Shown here: one piece after another, positions 16,105-25,553 of the stretch
Layout: each line of letters starts with the position of its first letter
How positions within the stretch are numbered: the first letter of the stretch is position 1
DNA from: Chloroflexota bacterium
Lineage (GTDB): Bacteria; Chloroflexota; Dormibacteria; Dormibacterales; Dormibacteraceae
NCBI GenBank assembly: GCA_005880915.1
Contig: VBIW01000037.1
Location: forward strand, 168,239-232,238
Length of the DNA stretch: 64,000 bases
Direction of reading: 5' to 3'
Notes under the pieces: generated by a model
Seen by the model: the letters and a program-made list of their open reading frames with translations, nothing else
The model's database searches: none
Told to the model about the DNA's origin: nothing
Position numbers and translations under genes: made by a program

Positions 16105-17361
16105 ATGGCGGTCGAAATCCGAGCCTCCGCTTTCCAGACCGCACAGCGCCGCTTCGACGCCGCGGCGGACGTCATCGGCCTTTCCGACGACGCGCGTCGA
16201 GGCCTGCGCGAGGTCAAACGCGAGCTGACCGTGCATTTCCCGGTGCACATGGACGATGGCTCGGTCCGCGTGTTCACCGGGTGGCGCGTACAGCACAACA
16301 TCAGCCGGGGCCCGGCCAAAGGCGGCATCCGGTACCACCCCGATGTCACCCTCGACCTCGTCAAAGCGCTCGCGATGCTCATGACCTGGAAATGCGCCGC
16401 GGTCGGCCTGCCGTACGGGGGCTCGAAGGGGGCCGTCGCGGTTGACCCGCACAAGCTCACCCAGGGCGAGCTCGAGCACCTCACGCGGCGCTACGCGACG
16501 GAGATCTCGATCCTGATCGGGCCTGAGAAGGACATCCCCGCGCCCGACATGGGCACCAATCCCCAGATCATGGCCTGGATCATGGACACGATCTCCATGC
16601 ACCAGGGCCACTCGGTGACCGCCTCGGTGACGGGCAAGCCGGTCGACGTCGGCGGCTCCGAAGGCCGTGTCGATGCGCCCGGCCGTGGCGCCACCTATCT
16701 CACCCTTGAAGCCCTGAAGTACCTGCACATCGATGAGGAGACCCCCACGGTTGCTGTCCAGGGCTATGGCCAGGTGGGGCACTCCGCAGCCAGGCTTCTT
16801 GCGGAGGCCGGGCTTCGCATCGTCGCTGTCAGCGACTCGAAGGGAGGCGTTTACAACCCGAAAGGTCTTGACCTCGCCGCCCTCGACGAGCACCGCCAGG
16901 TTCGAGGCGGCGTCAGCGGTTTCAAGAAGGCCGACTCGGTGACGAACGCCGAGCTGATGGAGCTGCCGGTGACGGTGCTCGTCCCTGCCGCCGCCCAGGA
17001 CCAGGTCACTGAGCAGAACGCGGGCCGCATCCGGGCCCGTCTGATCACAGAAGGCGCCAACGCGGCGGTGTCGCCGGAGGCCGATCCAATCCTGCACGAG
17101 CGCGGCATCTTCCTCGTCCCGGACATCATCGCCAACGCAGGCGGCGTGATCGTGTCGTACTTCGAGTGGGTGCAAGACCTGCAGGCCTTCTTCTGGGAAG
17201 AGGAAGAGATCAACACCAAGCTGCACCATGTGATCACTCGCGCCTTCTACGAGATCCTCCACACGTCGGTGAACAAACGGGTCGACATGCGCGCGGCGGC
17301 ATATGCGATCGCTGTCCAGCGAGTCGCCAACGCAACGACGGTGAGAGGTATCTATCCATAG
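16105..17361 (+). CDS. gdhA: Glutamate dehydrogenase (Glu/Leu/Phe/Val dehydrogenase family)
   Basis: A 418-residue NAD(P)-dependent amino-acid dehydrogenase. It has [39 protein letters not shown] (catalytic lysine region), [16 protein letters not shown] and the Rossmann loop [15 protein letters not shown]. The C terminus ends [16 protein letters not shown]. The length and the [14 protein letters not shown] form fit hexameric glutamate dehydrogenases linking 2-oxoglutarate and ammonia to glutamate. GGAGG lies seven bases before the ATG, one of the clearest ribosome sites here; the longer upstream frame is not used. Divergent from the DUF881 pair. Confidence 0.92.
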   Translation: MAVEIRASAFQTAQRRFDAAADVIGLSDDARRGLREVKRELTVHFPVHMDDGSVRVFTGWRVQHNISRGPAKGGIRYHPDVTLDLVKALAMLMTWKCAAVGLPYGGSKGAVAVDPHKLTQGELEHLTRRYATEISILIGPEKDIPAPDMGTNPQIMAWIMDTISMHQGHSVTASVTGKPVDVGGSEGRVDAPGRGATYLTLEALKYLHIDEETPTVAVQGYGQVGHSAARLLAEAGLRIVAVSDSKGGVYNPKGLDLAALDEHRQVRGGVSGFKKADSVTNAELMELPVTVLVPAAAQDQVTEQNAGRIRARLITEGANAAVSPEADPILHERGIFLVPDIIANAGGVIVSYFEWVQDLQAFFWEEEEINTKLHHVITRAFYEILHTSVNKRVDMRAAAYAIAVQRVANATTVRGIYP

Positions 17362-17365
17362 AAAA

Positions 17366-17479
17366 GGCGCGGGGGGATGAGGATCCCCCCGCGGAACCCC
17401 CCTTTGACATAGAGGATTGTCTGGAGTCGCGATAGGCGGGTTGGGGGAGGCCCGGAATAAATCCGGGCTTCAGCTCCAC
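17366..17479. repeat. Structured intergenic repeat, copy 1 (tandem pair)
   Basis: A 114-base unit. It has a hairpin with 8-base arms around GAGG (17371-17390), a TTTGACATAGAGG block containing GACA...TGTC, and a second hairpin GCCCGGA-ATAAA-TCCGGGC (17450-17468), ending CTTCAGCTCCAC. Copy 2 follows two bases later with the same order. The hairpins lack T tracts, so simple terminators are unlikely. Confidence 0.75.
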
Positions 17480-17481
17480 AC

Positions 17482-17594
17482 GGCGCGGGGATCAGGATCC
17501 CCCAGCGGGACCCCCCCTTTGACATAGAGCTTTGTCTGGAGGTCTAATTGGCAGGCCTGGGAACGCCCGGAGTAAATCCGGGCTTCAGCTCCAC
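17482..17594. repeat. Structured intergenic repeat, copy 2 (tandem pair)
   Basis: A 113-base imperfect copy of the preceding unit. The first hairpin is shortened on both arms (GGGGAT-CAGG-ATCCCC), so pairing is kept. The central GACA...TGTC pair is kept. The second hairpin GCCCGGA-GTAAA-TCCGGGC differs only in the loop. The 3' end CTTCAGCTCCAC is identical. It ends about 20 bases before the epimerase start. No gene is seen in the gap between gdhA and the epimerase. Confidence 0.75.
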
Positions 17595-17614
17595 TCCTCT
17601 AGATTGTGAGTCGC

Positions 17615-18655
17615 ATGACTCCCAACCGCGTGCTTCTCATTGGTGTGTCCAACCCGCTCGGCGCTGAGGTGGCGCGCCGGCTCGCGCCGCTCGTCCCCTC
17701 ATTGTTCGGCTGTGACAAGGGTGACCCCGTGAGCGTGGTCGAGGGGATGGACTTCGTCCACGCCGATACCCGGCTGTCGGTCATCGGCAAGCTGATCCGT
17801 CGGCTCCATATCGACACGGTCGTCCATCTCGCGGTGATGGTCGACACCCCGCGCGAGGAACGATCCATTCATGAAACGGACGTCATCGGGACGATGAACG
17901 TGCTTGTCGGCTGCGCCGCGCCCTCGAGCCCGGTGCGGAAGCTCGTCGTGAAGTCGAGCCAGGCGGTCTACGGCGCAGGGCCGTCCGATCCCTCATTCTT
18001 CGCCGAGGACATGACCAACTGGGAGAAGCCTGCCTGGGGCGTGACGCAGGACCTCCTCGAGATGGAGCAGCTCGTCAGCGAGTTCGCCCTGCGCAACGAT
18101 CGCTGTGGCGTCTCTGTGCTCCGCCTGGGGTATCGGGTCAGCGAAGACACCAGTCTCGGCCGGTACCTCTCGCTGCCCATAGTCCCCACGTTCGCCGGAT
18201 TCGATCCACGCCTTCAGCTGCTGCATGAGGAGGACGCCGCCGAGATCATCGTCCGAGCCACCGTGGGCGAGCACCCGGGCGTCTTCAACGTCGCGGGCCG
18301 CGGCGTCGTCCTCCTGAGCCAGGCGGTCGCCATCATGGGCGGGCGGCCAGCCCCAATCTTGCCTCCATTCGGACGCTGGATCTCCAGGCTCGGCTTGAAG
18401 ATGTTCGGCTGGGTCGACATGCCGGCTCATCTGGCGGACGTTCTCGCGTACGGGTCGGTCATGGACTGCACGAGGGTTGAGGCCGAGTTCGGCTGGGCGC
18501 CCGCCTACAGCTCGCGTCAAACGATGGATGCTCTTGCCCGCGGCAAGCTCGTCGAGCTGATCGAACCGCCGTCGCCGCCACAGGAGTACGAGCTCCAGGT
18601 ATATCTGCAGCAGCGCCGTCGGCGCGAGCCCCGATTGACCTCAGGTCGAAATTGA
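17615..18655 (+). CDS. NAD-dependent epimerase/dehydratase (extended SDR family)
   Basis: A 346-residue protein with an N-terminal Rossmann fold (RVLLIGVSNPLGAEVARRL), a VVHLAVMVDTPREERSIHETD strand region and GTMNVLVGC. The SDR active-site Tyr lies in SSQAVYGAG; the usual YxxxK lysine is not obvious. The C terminus is basic. Substrate is unknown, probably a sugar nucleotide or lipid-linked precursor. ATG at 17615 was chosen, placing the glycine motif near residue 10; a GTG lies three codons earlier. Its stop overlaps the acyltransferase start (TTGA), so the two are coupled. Confidence 0.8.
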   Translation: MTPNRVLLIGVSNPLGAEVARRLAPLVPSLFGCDKGDPVSVVEGMDFVHADTRLSVIGKLIRRLHIDTVVHLAVMVDTPREERSIHETDVIGTMNVLVGCAAPSSPVRKLVVKSSQAVYGAGPSDPSFFAEDMTNWEKPAWGVTQDLLEMEQLVSEFALRNDRCGVSVLRLGYRVSEDTSLGRYLSLPIVPTFAGFDPRLQLLHEEDAAEIIVRATVGEHPGVFNVAGRGVVLLSQAVAIMGGRPAPILPPFGRWISRLGLKMFGWVDMPAHLADVLAYGSVMDCTRVEAEFGWAPAYSSRQTMDALARGKLVELIEPPSPPQEYELQVYLQQRRRREPRLTSGRN

Positions 18656-19686
18656 TAGCCGAGAAGACGCCCGTCGAACGGCGCCGGGCCAGCAAGAAGG
18701 CGGCAATCGTGGCGCCCCGCCAGGGATTCCGCCTGCCGAAACCGATCCGGCGCGTGCAGCGCCAGGCGCCGTTCTACGCCTTGCAGGCGCTGGGCGAAAT
18801 TTCGACGAGGTTGCGACGCATGACAGGGCGCGAGGTGATCGACCTCAACCGGATCATGGAGGTCGTTCAGTTTCTCTACCAGCAGCGTGAGCTGGTCCGG
18901 CGTGGTCCGAACTATGCGGTCGATGATTTCGGCTTCGACCCGCAGTGGACGGAGTCGTTTCTCGGCGCGTTCAAGGCGATTTATCGGGACTACTGGCGAG
19001 TCGAAACCACGGGCGTCGAGAACGTGCCCGCCTCGGGGCGCGCGCTGCTGGTCGCCAACCACGCGGGCGTGCTGCCGTGGGATGGCACGATGATCAAGAC
19101 CGCTGTCTTCTCAGAGCACCCGCATCCACGCCACGTCCGCGCCCTCGTCGCGAGCCAGTTCATGGGCATGCCGGTAATGAGCTGGTTCCTGCGCCGCACC
19201 GGCCAGGCTGTCGGCCATCCCGACGACACGCGTCGCCTGCTCGAGCGCGACGAGCTGGTGCTCGTCTTTCCGGAGGGGACGCGCGGCACCGGCAAGAGCT
19301 TCAAGGACCGCTACCGGCTTCGCCGCTTCGGTCGCGGTGGGTTTGTCGCGACGGCGATCCGGGCGCGAGCGCCGATCATCCCGGTCTCGGTCATCGGCTC
19401 CGAGGAGATCTACCCGATGGTCGGCGACCTCAGGCCCGTGGCAAGGCTGCTCGGTTTGCCGTACTTCCCTGTCACGCCGTTCTGGCCGTGGCTCGGCCCG
19501 CTAGGCATGATCCCCCTCCCGAGCAAGTGGCGAATCCAGTTCCATGCGCCGATCGAGGTCGCGCATCTTCCTTTGGCGGCCGCCGAGGACCAGCACCTCG
19601 TGATGGCGCTTGCCGACGACGTGCGCGATACGATCCAGCAGGGTATCTACGACAACCTCAAGCTGCGGAGGGGCGTCTTTCTCTAA
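18652..19686 (+). CDS. PlsC-like lysophospholipid acyltransferase
   Basis: A 344-residue protein. After a basic N-terminal region of about 120 residues it shows the acyltransferase block ALLVANHAGVLPWDGTMIK (His followed by Asp seven residues later, longer than the usual HX4D). FPEGTRGTGKSFKDRYRLRR and PIIPVSVIGSEEIYP follow. The FPEGTR motif is the glycerol-phosphate-binding signature of PlsC-type enzymes. It likely acylates lysophosphatidic acid or a related lipid at the membrane face. The TTG start overlaps the epimerase stop by four bases. Confidence 0.85.
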   Translation: MIAEKTPVERRRASKKAAIVAPRQGFRLPKPIRRVQRQAPFYALQALGEISTRLRRMTGREVIDLNRIMEVVQFLYQQRELVRRGPNYAVDDFGFDPQWTESFLGAFKAIYRDYWRVETTGVENVPASGRALLVANHAGVLPWDGTMIKTAVFSEHPHPRHVRALVASQFMGMPVMSWFLRRTGQAVGHPDDTRRLLERDELVLVFPEGTRGTGKSFKDRYRLRRFGRGGFVATAIRARAPIIPVSVIGSEEIYPMVGDLRPVARLLGLPYFPVTPFWPWLGPLGMIPLPSKWRIQFHAPIEVAHLPLAAAEDQHLVMALADDVRDTIQQGIYDNLKLRRGVFL

Positions 19687-20623
19687 CCCGGTTCCGGCGA
19701 GAGGCGTCCGCGTCCACTGGGAAAACATCCCACCCGAGATCAGGGCGGCGTTCGAAAAGCGCCTGGGCGGCCGGGTCGTCGAAGCGGTCACTCAGCCGAC
19801 CGGCTTTTCCCCCGGGCTTGCGGCCCGGCTGCGCCTCGAGGACGGCCGCCGTTTCTTCCTCAAGGCCGTGCATGAAACAGCGAATCCCGACACGCCTGGC
19901 ATTCATCGGCGTGAGGCGCGTGTTGTCGCGGCCCTCCCCGGGAACGCGCCAGTGCCGACATTTCTATGGAGCTACGACGAGGAGGGCTGGGTCGCGCTGT
20001 GCTTCGAAGACGTCGATGGGCGGCACCCGCACGAGCCGTGGACCGAGCCTGACCTCGCGCTGGTCGTGCGCACGCTCAAGGACATGGCGGACGTACTGAC
20101 GCCATCGCCTTTCCCAACCGACGAGACGGTGGGCGAATGGTTCGAGCACACGATCAATGGATGGCAGCTGGCGCTCGGGCGAGGCGAGGACCGCCTCGAG
20201 TCGTGGTGCGCGGAGAACCTGAGCGCGCTCGCCGAGCTCGAGGCGGAGGCGCCAATGCTTGTGGATGGAGACTCGCTGCTTCACTGCGACGTCCGCGCCG
20301 ACAACCTGCTGATCGCGCGGGAGCGTGTGTACGTGGTGGACTGGCCGTGGGTTCGTCTGGGTCCGTCGTGGGTGGATTGGGTCGGCATGGCGCCGAGCGT
20401 CGCCATGCAGAGTGGACCGCAACCGGAGGACTTCATGAGCAGGTTCGACCTCAGCCTTGTCCCCGACCGGGCGATCGACGCGGCGGTATGTACGATCGCG
20501 GGTTACTTCGTGGTCCGCGCGCTCGAGCCACCCCCGCCGGGAATTCCCACGGTGCGAGCATTTCAGGCCGCTCAGGGCCGCGCCGCAGTTGCCTGGTTGC
20601 GTCAGCGCACCGGCTGGGTTTAA
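19610..20623 (+). CDS. APH-fold phosphotransferase family protein
   Basis: A frame of 337 residues whose conserved part begins near residue 36 (VHWENIPPEIRAAFEKRLGG). It has a kinase-like nucleotide lobe (RFFLKAVHE), the catalytic loop LLHCDVRADNLLI and the metal-binding VYVVDWPWVRLGPSWVDWVG. This places it in the aminoglycoside phosphotransferase/choline kinase fold, with substrate unknown. Start problem: after the acyltransferase stop there is no ATG, GTG, TTG or CTG before the conserved part. The annotated TTG lies 77 bases inside the acyltransferase gene, and the first 30 residues look unnatural. The true start may be unusual (for example ATC). Confidence 0.7.
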   Translation: MPTTCAIRSSRVSTTTSSCGGASFSNPVPARGVRVHWENIPPEIRAAFEKRLGGRVVEAVTQPTGFSPGLAARLRLEDGRRFFLKAVHETANPDTPGIHRREARVVAALPGNAPVPTFLWSYDEEGWVALCFEDVDGRHPHEPWTEPDLALVVRTLKDMADVLTPSPFPTDETVGEWFEHTINGWQLALGRGEDRLESWCAENLSALAELEAEAPMLVDGDSLLHCDVRADNLLIARERVYVVDWPWVRLGPSWVDWVGMAPSVAMQSGPQPEDFMSRFDLSLVPDRAIDAAVCTIAGYFVVRALEPPPPGIPTVRAFQAAQGRAAVAWLRQRTGWV

Positions 20624-20683
20624 GGTCATCTGAAGTTTCTACAGGCCAAGGGATTGCCTTAGGGCACCAAGGGGGATGGTGGA

Positions 20684-22228
20684 TTGGCTAGGAAGATCTT
20701 CTCGATCGTGGCGTTTGCCAGCGCACTGACACTGATTGCTTCCATCAACGGTCTGGCTGCCTCCGTGGTGACGGTGTCGCAGGAACCCTCGCCTCTGGCA
20801 GGGTGTCCCAATGACAGTCAGCCAGGAAGAAACTACCCAAGCGCTGAGGTCGAGCCGCAGCTCGCCGTCTTCGGCGACAAGATGATCGCCCAGTGGCATC
20901 AGGACAGGTGGTCCAACGGCGGCGGGCATGGCATCGGAGTGGGCATCTCCAAAGACCGAGGGAGCAGCTGGACCCAGTCGGTCATGCCATGGGATGCATG
21001 CACCAGCACCGATCCTTCGCTGACGAAGTACCAGCGCAACTCCGACCCATGGGTGTCCTTCGGGCCGGATGGAACTGCGTACGCTTCCGCGCTTGCCTTC
21101 AACATCGCTGTACCCAACTGGGCCAACGCCGTGGTTGTCGCCACCCTGCCCAAAGGCACCACGACCTGGCAGAACGTCAAGGCGATTCCCGGATCCGCGT
21201 TCAGCCAGTTCAACCAGAGCACGGACAAGAACTCGACGACCGCCGATCCGACCACTCCGGGTACTGCTTACACCGTGTGGGACACCCTTTTCGAGCCCAC
21301 CGACCAACCCGACGACAACCCGCACACGGCGTCATACACCGGACCGGCCTACTTCTCGATGATCACCAAGGGCACTGATTGGACCCCCGCCAAGATCATC
21401 GTCAACACCGCCCAGCGACAACAAACGATCGGCAATATCATCGTCGTCGACCCCACCACAACTCCACATACGCTCTATGACTTCATGAACCTGATCGTTG
21501 CGCCGAACACCCCCAAGCAGGGGACTCGAAGCAACCAGCAGGTGGCGTTCGTCAAATCGACCGATGGCGGTAGCACCTGGACCCAGCCCCAGATCATCGC
21601 GCCGTTCAACAGCCTCGGCGTCCACGATCCGAACACCGGCGCGCCGCTGCGGACAGGAGACGGCCTGGAGGAAGTGGCCCGCGACCCTTCGACAGGCAGG
21701 CTGTATGTCGTCTGGCAGAGCTCGACGAATTACGTCAAAAACGTGCAGCAGGGCAGCGGCTCGTGGGATGACGAGATCCTCTTGACGAGCTCGGGCGACG
21801 GCGGGGCGAGCTGGTCTTCACCCACCGTCGTCCACCAGGCGGGCGGCATGCCGACCTACACGCCGACGATCGCAGTCAATGGAAACAGGGTGGCAATTTC
21901 CTACTACGACAACCGCAACCTGCCGGCTGGTGACATGGCCAACCTGCCGACTGATTACTGGGTGAGCATCTCGACCGGTGGTGGGCCGTTCGTTGAGCAG
22001 CACCTCGCCGGACCTTTCGACGAGATGAGCGCGCCGGTCGCGCGTGGCTTCTTCCTCGGCGATTACGAAGGACTGCAGCCGAGCGGCACCGGCTTCGAGG
22101 CGCTGTTCGTGACGACGAACTGTCAACCGCCTTACACCGGCGCAAACTGCGGCCCCGCGAGCAACAGCGTCACACCGAACCCGAACAACACCAACCCGAC
22201 AGACGTTTTCGCCGTGGCGATCCCGTAA
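20684..22228 (+). CDS. Secreted BNR/sialidase-fold repeat protein
   Basis: A 514-residue protein with a signal peptide (KIFSIVAFASALTLIASI, cleavage near residue 25). The mature part has Asp-box (BNR) repeats: SKDRGSSWTQ, STDGGSTWTQ and SGDGGASWSS, typical of a sialidase-like beta-propeller. The C-terminal NCQPPYTGANCGPAS stretch has two Cys that could pair. Many such secreted proteins are hypothetical, and the catalytic Arg triad of true sialidases cannot be confirmed. TTG start after a purine-rich GGGGGATGG stretch. A clear terminator follows. Confidence 0.75.
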   Translation: MARKIFSIVAFASALTLIASINGLAASVVTVSQEPSPLAGCPNDSQPGRNYPSAEVEPQLAVFGDKMIAQWHQDRWSNGGGHGIGVGISKDRGSSWTQSVMPWDACTSTDPSLTKYQRNSDPWVSFGPDGTAYASALAFNIAVPNWANAVVVATLPKGTTTWQNVKAIPGSAFSQFNQSTDKNSTTADPTTPGTAYTVWDTLFEPTDQPDDNPHTASYTGPAYFSMITKGTDWTPAKIIVNTAQRQQTIGNIIVVDPTTTPHTLYDFMNLIVAPNTPKQGTRSNQQVAFVKSTDGGSTWTQPQIIAPFNSLGVHDPNTGAPLRTGDGLEEVARDPSTGRLYVVWQSSTNYVKNVQQGSGSWDDEILLTSSGDGGASWSSPTVVHQAGGMPTYTPTIAVNGNRVAISYYDNRNLPAGDMANLPTDYWVSISTGGGPFVEQHLAGPFDEMSAPVARGFFLGDYEGLQPSGTGFEALFVTTNCQPPYTGANCGPASNSVTPNPNNTNPTDVFAVAIP

Positions 22229-22237
22229 ATCATCTGG

Positions 22238-22267
22238 GGGCGGGCGCGTCAGCCCGCCCTTCTTTTT
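22238..22267 (+). terminator. Rho-independent terminator
   Basis: A perfect 8-base GC stem (GGGCGGGC / GCCCGCCC) with loop GCGTCA is followed by TTCTTTTT. It ends the BNR-protein transcript and lies at the 3' end of the convergent DUF4332 gene. It is the clearest intrinsic terminator in the window. Confidence 0.88.
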
Positions 22268-22690
22268 CTACCTGATGACGGGGACCGGCTTGACCGGTTC
22301 AGGGTCCTCGACGATGTCGAGCGCAGTGGCCTGGCTGATCCAGTACTGAACGTCGGTCAGGCCCGGAGCTCCGGCGAGGCCGATCGCTTCCACGAGCTTG
22401 GAGTGGAGGTTGGCGGCATCCTGAGCTCGCAAGTCCTTCATCGAGCTGATGCCCAGCCGCCGTGCGAGGGCGATCCACCTCTCCATGCCCGAGACCTCGA
22501 GTATCGTGCATTGATTTACGAACTCGAAGAGACGATCGGTCGTGATCCCCGTCTTCTTCGACAGCCGCTTGCGGTCGATCTCGAGCGACGTGCGATGGAG
22601 GAGCTGGTTGGTGTGATGGATCCCGACCGCCCGCAGGCGTCGCACGTCTCGGTCAGTGATGCCGCTCAGATACTCGAGAGTGCGGTACAC
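22268..22690 (-). CDS. DUF4332 helix-hairpin-helix protein
   Basis: A 140-residue protein. The first half (LEYLSGITDRDVRRLRAVGI, then HHTNQLLHRT) and the second half (ISSMKDLRAQDAANLHSKL) are two helix-hairpin-helix-like units, as in DUF4332 proteins that resemble DNA- or RNA-binding HhH domains. Function unknown. ATG start. It is divergent from guaB3. Confidence 0.8.
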   Translation of the reverse strand: MYRTLEYLSGITDRDVRRLRAVGIHHTNQLLHRTSLEIDRKRLSKKTGITTDRLFEFVNQCTILEVSGMERWIALARRLGISSMKDLRAQDAANLHSKLVEAIGLAGAPGLTDVQYWISQATALDIVEDPEPVKPVPVIR

Positions 22691-22718
22691 CGACTACAGC
22701 TTAGTGACTAGGTATAAT
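22690..22718 (+). promoter_or_regulatory. Promoter for the guaB3-guaA-pur-pyc gene string
   Basis: A perfect -10 hexamer TATAAT at 22713-22718, with a weak -35-like CCGACT 17 bases upstream. Transcription would start near 22725, giving a leader of about 30 bases with GGAG before the proposed CTG start of guaB3. The -10 match is exact; activity is inferred. Confidence 0.6.
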
Positions 22719-22755
22719 TCTGCGAACCCCGCCAATCCAATGGAGTAAGCACACC

Positions 22756-23970
22756 CTGAATCAGAGCCGGATCGAAACCCGCGAACAGATTTCCGGGGAG
22801 CAGTCTGGCCTGGAGATAGGGATCGGGCGGCGAGCGCGCCGAGCATACGGCTTCGACGAGGTCGCGCTGGTCCCTGGCGGTGTGACCCTGAATCCTGACG
22901 AGGTCGACATCACGTTCTCGATGGGCGACCGATTCAACCTCCCACTTCCGTTCTGGGGTTCGGCCATGGACGGCGTCGTCGATGTCGACTTCGCGATCGC
23001 GATGGGACGGCTCGGGGGAGTCGCGGTGCTCAACCTCGACGGAGTGCACACCCGCTACGAAGATTCCGCTCCGATCATCAAGAAGATCGCGGCGGCGGAT
23101 AAGTCGACCGTGAACGCGGTGCTGAGGGAGGCTTACAAAGAGCCGGTCAAGCCCCACCTCATCAGCGAGCGCATCAAAGCGATCAAGGCAGCCGGCGTCG
23201 CATGCGCTGTCTCGACGGTGCCGGCTCGAGCGGAAGAGCGCGCCGACGTGGTGCAGAAGGCGGGCGCGGACGTCCTCGTCGTGCAGGGCACCGTGCTCAC
23301 AGCGCGGCACTCGTCGCGCTCGTATCACCAGCTCGCTTTCGAGGACCTGGTCCGGGCGTGCGCCATCCCGGTCGTCGTCGGCAACTGCGTCCACTACGAG
23401 ACGGCGCTCGAGCTGATGGAAACGGGGATCGCGGGCATCCTCGTCGGCGTCGGGCCGGGCGCCGCGTGCACGACCCGTGGCGTGCTCGGCGTCGGCGTGC
23501 CCCAGGTGACGGCGACGGCGGACGTCGCGGCGGCTCGCGACGAGCACATGCGACGGGGCGGCTTGCGAGTCGCGGTTATCACCGACGGTGGCATGCGGAT
23601 CGGCGCAGACGTCTGCAAGGCCTTCGCTTCGGGAGCCGACGCCGTGATGATCGGCACCCCGCTGGCCGGCTCTGAGGAGGCGGCCTCGAAAGGCTTCAAC
23701 TGGGGAATGGCGACGCCCGACCCGAACTTGCCGCGCGGCACGCGGATCCAGGTAGGCACCAAGGCAACCCTGAGCGAGATCCTGCTCGGCCCCGCTCGCG
23801 TGGATGACGGCACCCAGAACTTCGCTGGCGCGCTACGCTCGGCCCTGGGCGTGTGCGGCGCCCACGACATCGCCGAGTTCCAGCACGTCGAGATGGTGAT
23901 CGCCCCGTCGATCGTCTCCGAGGGCAAGGTGTTTCAGCAGGCCCAGCACGTGGGCATGGGAAAGTCCTGA
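22756..23970 (+). CDS. guaB3: GuaB3-family IMP dehydrogenase-related protein
   Basis: A 404-residue protein of the IMPDH/GMPR family without CBS domains. It has [23 protein letters not shown] at the N terminus (split here as [13 protein letters not shown] and [10 protein letters not shown]), [17 protein letters not shown] with the catalytic Cys, and [18 protein letters not shown]. This is the GuaB3 form found in actinobacteria and cyanobacteria. It likely converts IMP to XMP or acts as a related reductase; the neighbouring guaA supports a role in GMP synthesis. No ATG, GTG or TTG exists before the conserved N terminus; the first is GTG 22882, which would delete it. CTG at 22756, ten bases after GGAG, is the best start. 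In-frame TAG-TGA stops at 22702-22707 set the upstream limit. Confidence 0.88.
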   Translation: MNQSRIETREQISGEQSGLEIGIGRRARRAYGFDEVALVPGGVTLNPDEVDITFSMGDRFNLPLPFWGSAMDGVVDVDFAIAMGRLGGVAVLNLDGVHTRYEDSAPIIKKIAAADKSTVNAVLREAYKEPVKPHLISERIKAIKAAGVACAVSTVPARAEERADVVQKAGADVLVVQGTVLTARHSSRSYHQLAFEDLVRACAIPVVVGNCVHYETALELMETGIAGILVGVGPGAACTTRGVLGVGVPQVTATADVAAARDEHMRRGGLRVAVITDGGMRIGADVCKAFASGADAVMIGTPLAGSEEAASKGFNWGMATPDPNLPRGTRIQVGTKATLSEILLGPARVDDGTQNFAGALRSALGVCGAHDIAEFQHVEMVIAPSIVSEGKVFQQAQHVGMGKS

Positions 23971-24017
23971 GCACGGCCGCCGCGGGACGGCGGGAAAGGG
24001 TCCACCAGAACACGCGG

Positions 24018-25553
24018 TTGCAGACGGTTTTCGTTCTCGACTACGGCTCTCAGTTCAGCCAGCTCATCGCTCGGCGGGTGCGCGAGGCGAACGTGTACTG
24101 CGAGCTCGTCCCCGGTACGACCCCGTGGTCAGAGCTCGAGGCGCGGCATCCCGCCGGCCTGATCCTGAGCGGCGGGCCCTCCAGCGTCTACGACGAAGGC
24201 GCGCCGCAAGTCGATCCCGAGGCCCTTCGCTCCGGCGTCCCGGTGCTCGGCATCTGCTACGGGATGCAGCTGATCGCTCACCATCTCGGTGGCAAAGTCG
24301 ACCCTGGGCACGCCCGCGAGTACGGCCCCGCGCTCCTGTCGGTGCGTGAGCCGAACGTTCTCTTCCGCGGCCTGCAGGGCGAGCTGCCCGTCTGGATGAG
24401 CCACGGCGATCACGTCAGCGAGATGCCACCGGGCTTTCACCTGCTGGCGACCAGCGGCAACTCTCCGGTGGCGGCGTTCACGGACGGCAAGGGCATGTTC
24501 GGCATCCAGTTCCATCCCGAGGTCGTGCACACGCCCAGCGGGCGCGAGGTGCTGCGCAACTTCCTTTTTGGCGTTTGCAAGTGCACGCCATCGTGGACGG
24601 CGGGCTCGTTCATCGCCGAGGCTACCGAGAGCATCCGCGCCCAGGTCGGCGACGGCCGCGTCATCTGCGCCCTGTCGGGAGGCGTTGACTCGGCGGTCGC
24701 CGCGACACTGGTTCACCGCGCGGTCGGCGATCAGCTGACGTGCGTCTTCGTCAACAACGGCTTGTTGCGCAAAGAAGAGCCGGAGCGAGTGCTTGACGTG
24801 ATGCACGGCAACCTCGACATGGACATCCGCTACGTCGACGCCACGGATCGATTCCTCGTGGCGCTCAAAGGCGTCATCGACCCGGAGCAGAAGAGGCGGA
24901 TCGTCGGCCGTGAGTTCATCACCGTCTTCGAGGCCGAGGCCACAAGCCTTGGTCGCATCGACTTTCTCGCTCAGGGAACGCTGTACCCGGACGTCATCGA
25001 GTCGACCGCGCCCGACGTCGCGGCCACCGCGGTGAAGATCAAGACGCACCACAACGTCGGGGGCTTGCCACCTGGACTTCGCTTTCAGCTCATCGAACCG
25101 CTGCGCTATCTGTTCAAGGACGAGGTGCGCGCGGTCGGGCTCGAGCTGGGCATGCCCGAGGAGATGGTGTACCGGCAGCCTTTCCCCGGCCCCGGACTGT
25201 CCATCCGCTGCCTGGGCGAGGTGACCGCCGAACGCCTGGAGATCCTGCGCAACGCGGACTGGGTTGTGGTCGACGAGATCAAGCGCAACGGCCTGTACCG
25301 CCAGGTCTGGCAGTCGTTCGCCGTCCTCACGCCGCTCGAGACCGTCGGCGTGATGGGCGACTTCCGGACGTACGCCAACGTCGTCGCGGTGCGGGTCGTC
25401 ACCAGCGAGGACGCGATGACAGCGGACTGGGCGCGGGTGCCGTACGAGGTCCTGGCGCGGATCAGCAACCGCATCGTCAACGAGGTCAAGGGCGTCAACC
25501 GTGTGGTGTACGACATCACGTCGAAACCACCGGGCACGATCGAGTGGGAGTAG
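24018..25553 (+). CDS. guaA: GMP synthase (glutamine-hydrolysing)
   Basis: A 511-residue enzyme that aminates XMP to GMP. The N-terminal glutaminase has [20 protein letters not shown], the catalytic Cys in [15 protein letters not shown] and [12 protein letters not shown]. The ATP pyrophosphatase domain has the P-loop [14 protein letters not shown]. The dimerisation domain ends [15 protein letters not shown]. The TTG at 24018 gives a standard N terminus. A CTG at 23967 overlapping the guaB3 stop (CTGA) would add 17 residues and fits the CTGA pattern seen elsewhere in the window. Confidence 0.93.
   Translation: MQTVFVLDYGSQFSQLIARRVREANVYCELVPGTTPWSELEARHPAGLILSGGPSSVYDEGAPQVDPEALRSGVPVLGICYGMQLIAHHLGGKVDPGHAREYGPALLSVREPNVLFRGLQGELPVWMSHGDHVSEMPPGFHLLATSGNSPVAAFTDGKGMFGIQFHPEVVHTPSGREVLRNFLFGVCKCTPSWTAGSFIAEATESIRAQVGDGRVICALSGGVDSAVAATLVHRAVGDQLTCVFVNNGLLRKEEPERVLDVMHGNLDMDIRYVDATDRFLVALKGVIDPEQKRRIVGREFITVFEAEATSLGRIDFLAQGTLYPDVIESTAPDVAATAVKIKTHHNVGGLPPGLRFQLIEPLRYLFKDEVRAVGLELGMPEEMVYRQPFPGPGLSIRCLGEVTAERLEILRNADWVVVDEIKRNGLYRQVWQSFAVLTPLETVGVMGDFRTYANVVAVRVVTSEDAMTADWARVPYEVLARISNRIVNEVKGVNRVVYDITSKPPGTIEWE

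Noticed and set aside
17371..17390. Hairpin as the gdhA terminator
   Set aside because: No T tract follows and the same hairpin recurs in the second repeat copy.
17366..17594. Tandem repeat as a CRISPR array
   Set aside because: Only two units, no regular short repeat-spacer pattern and no cas genes.
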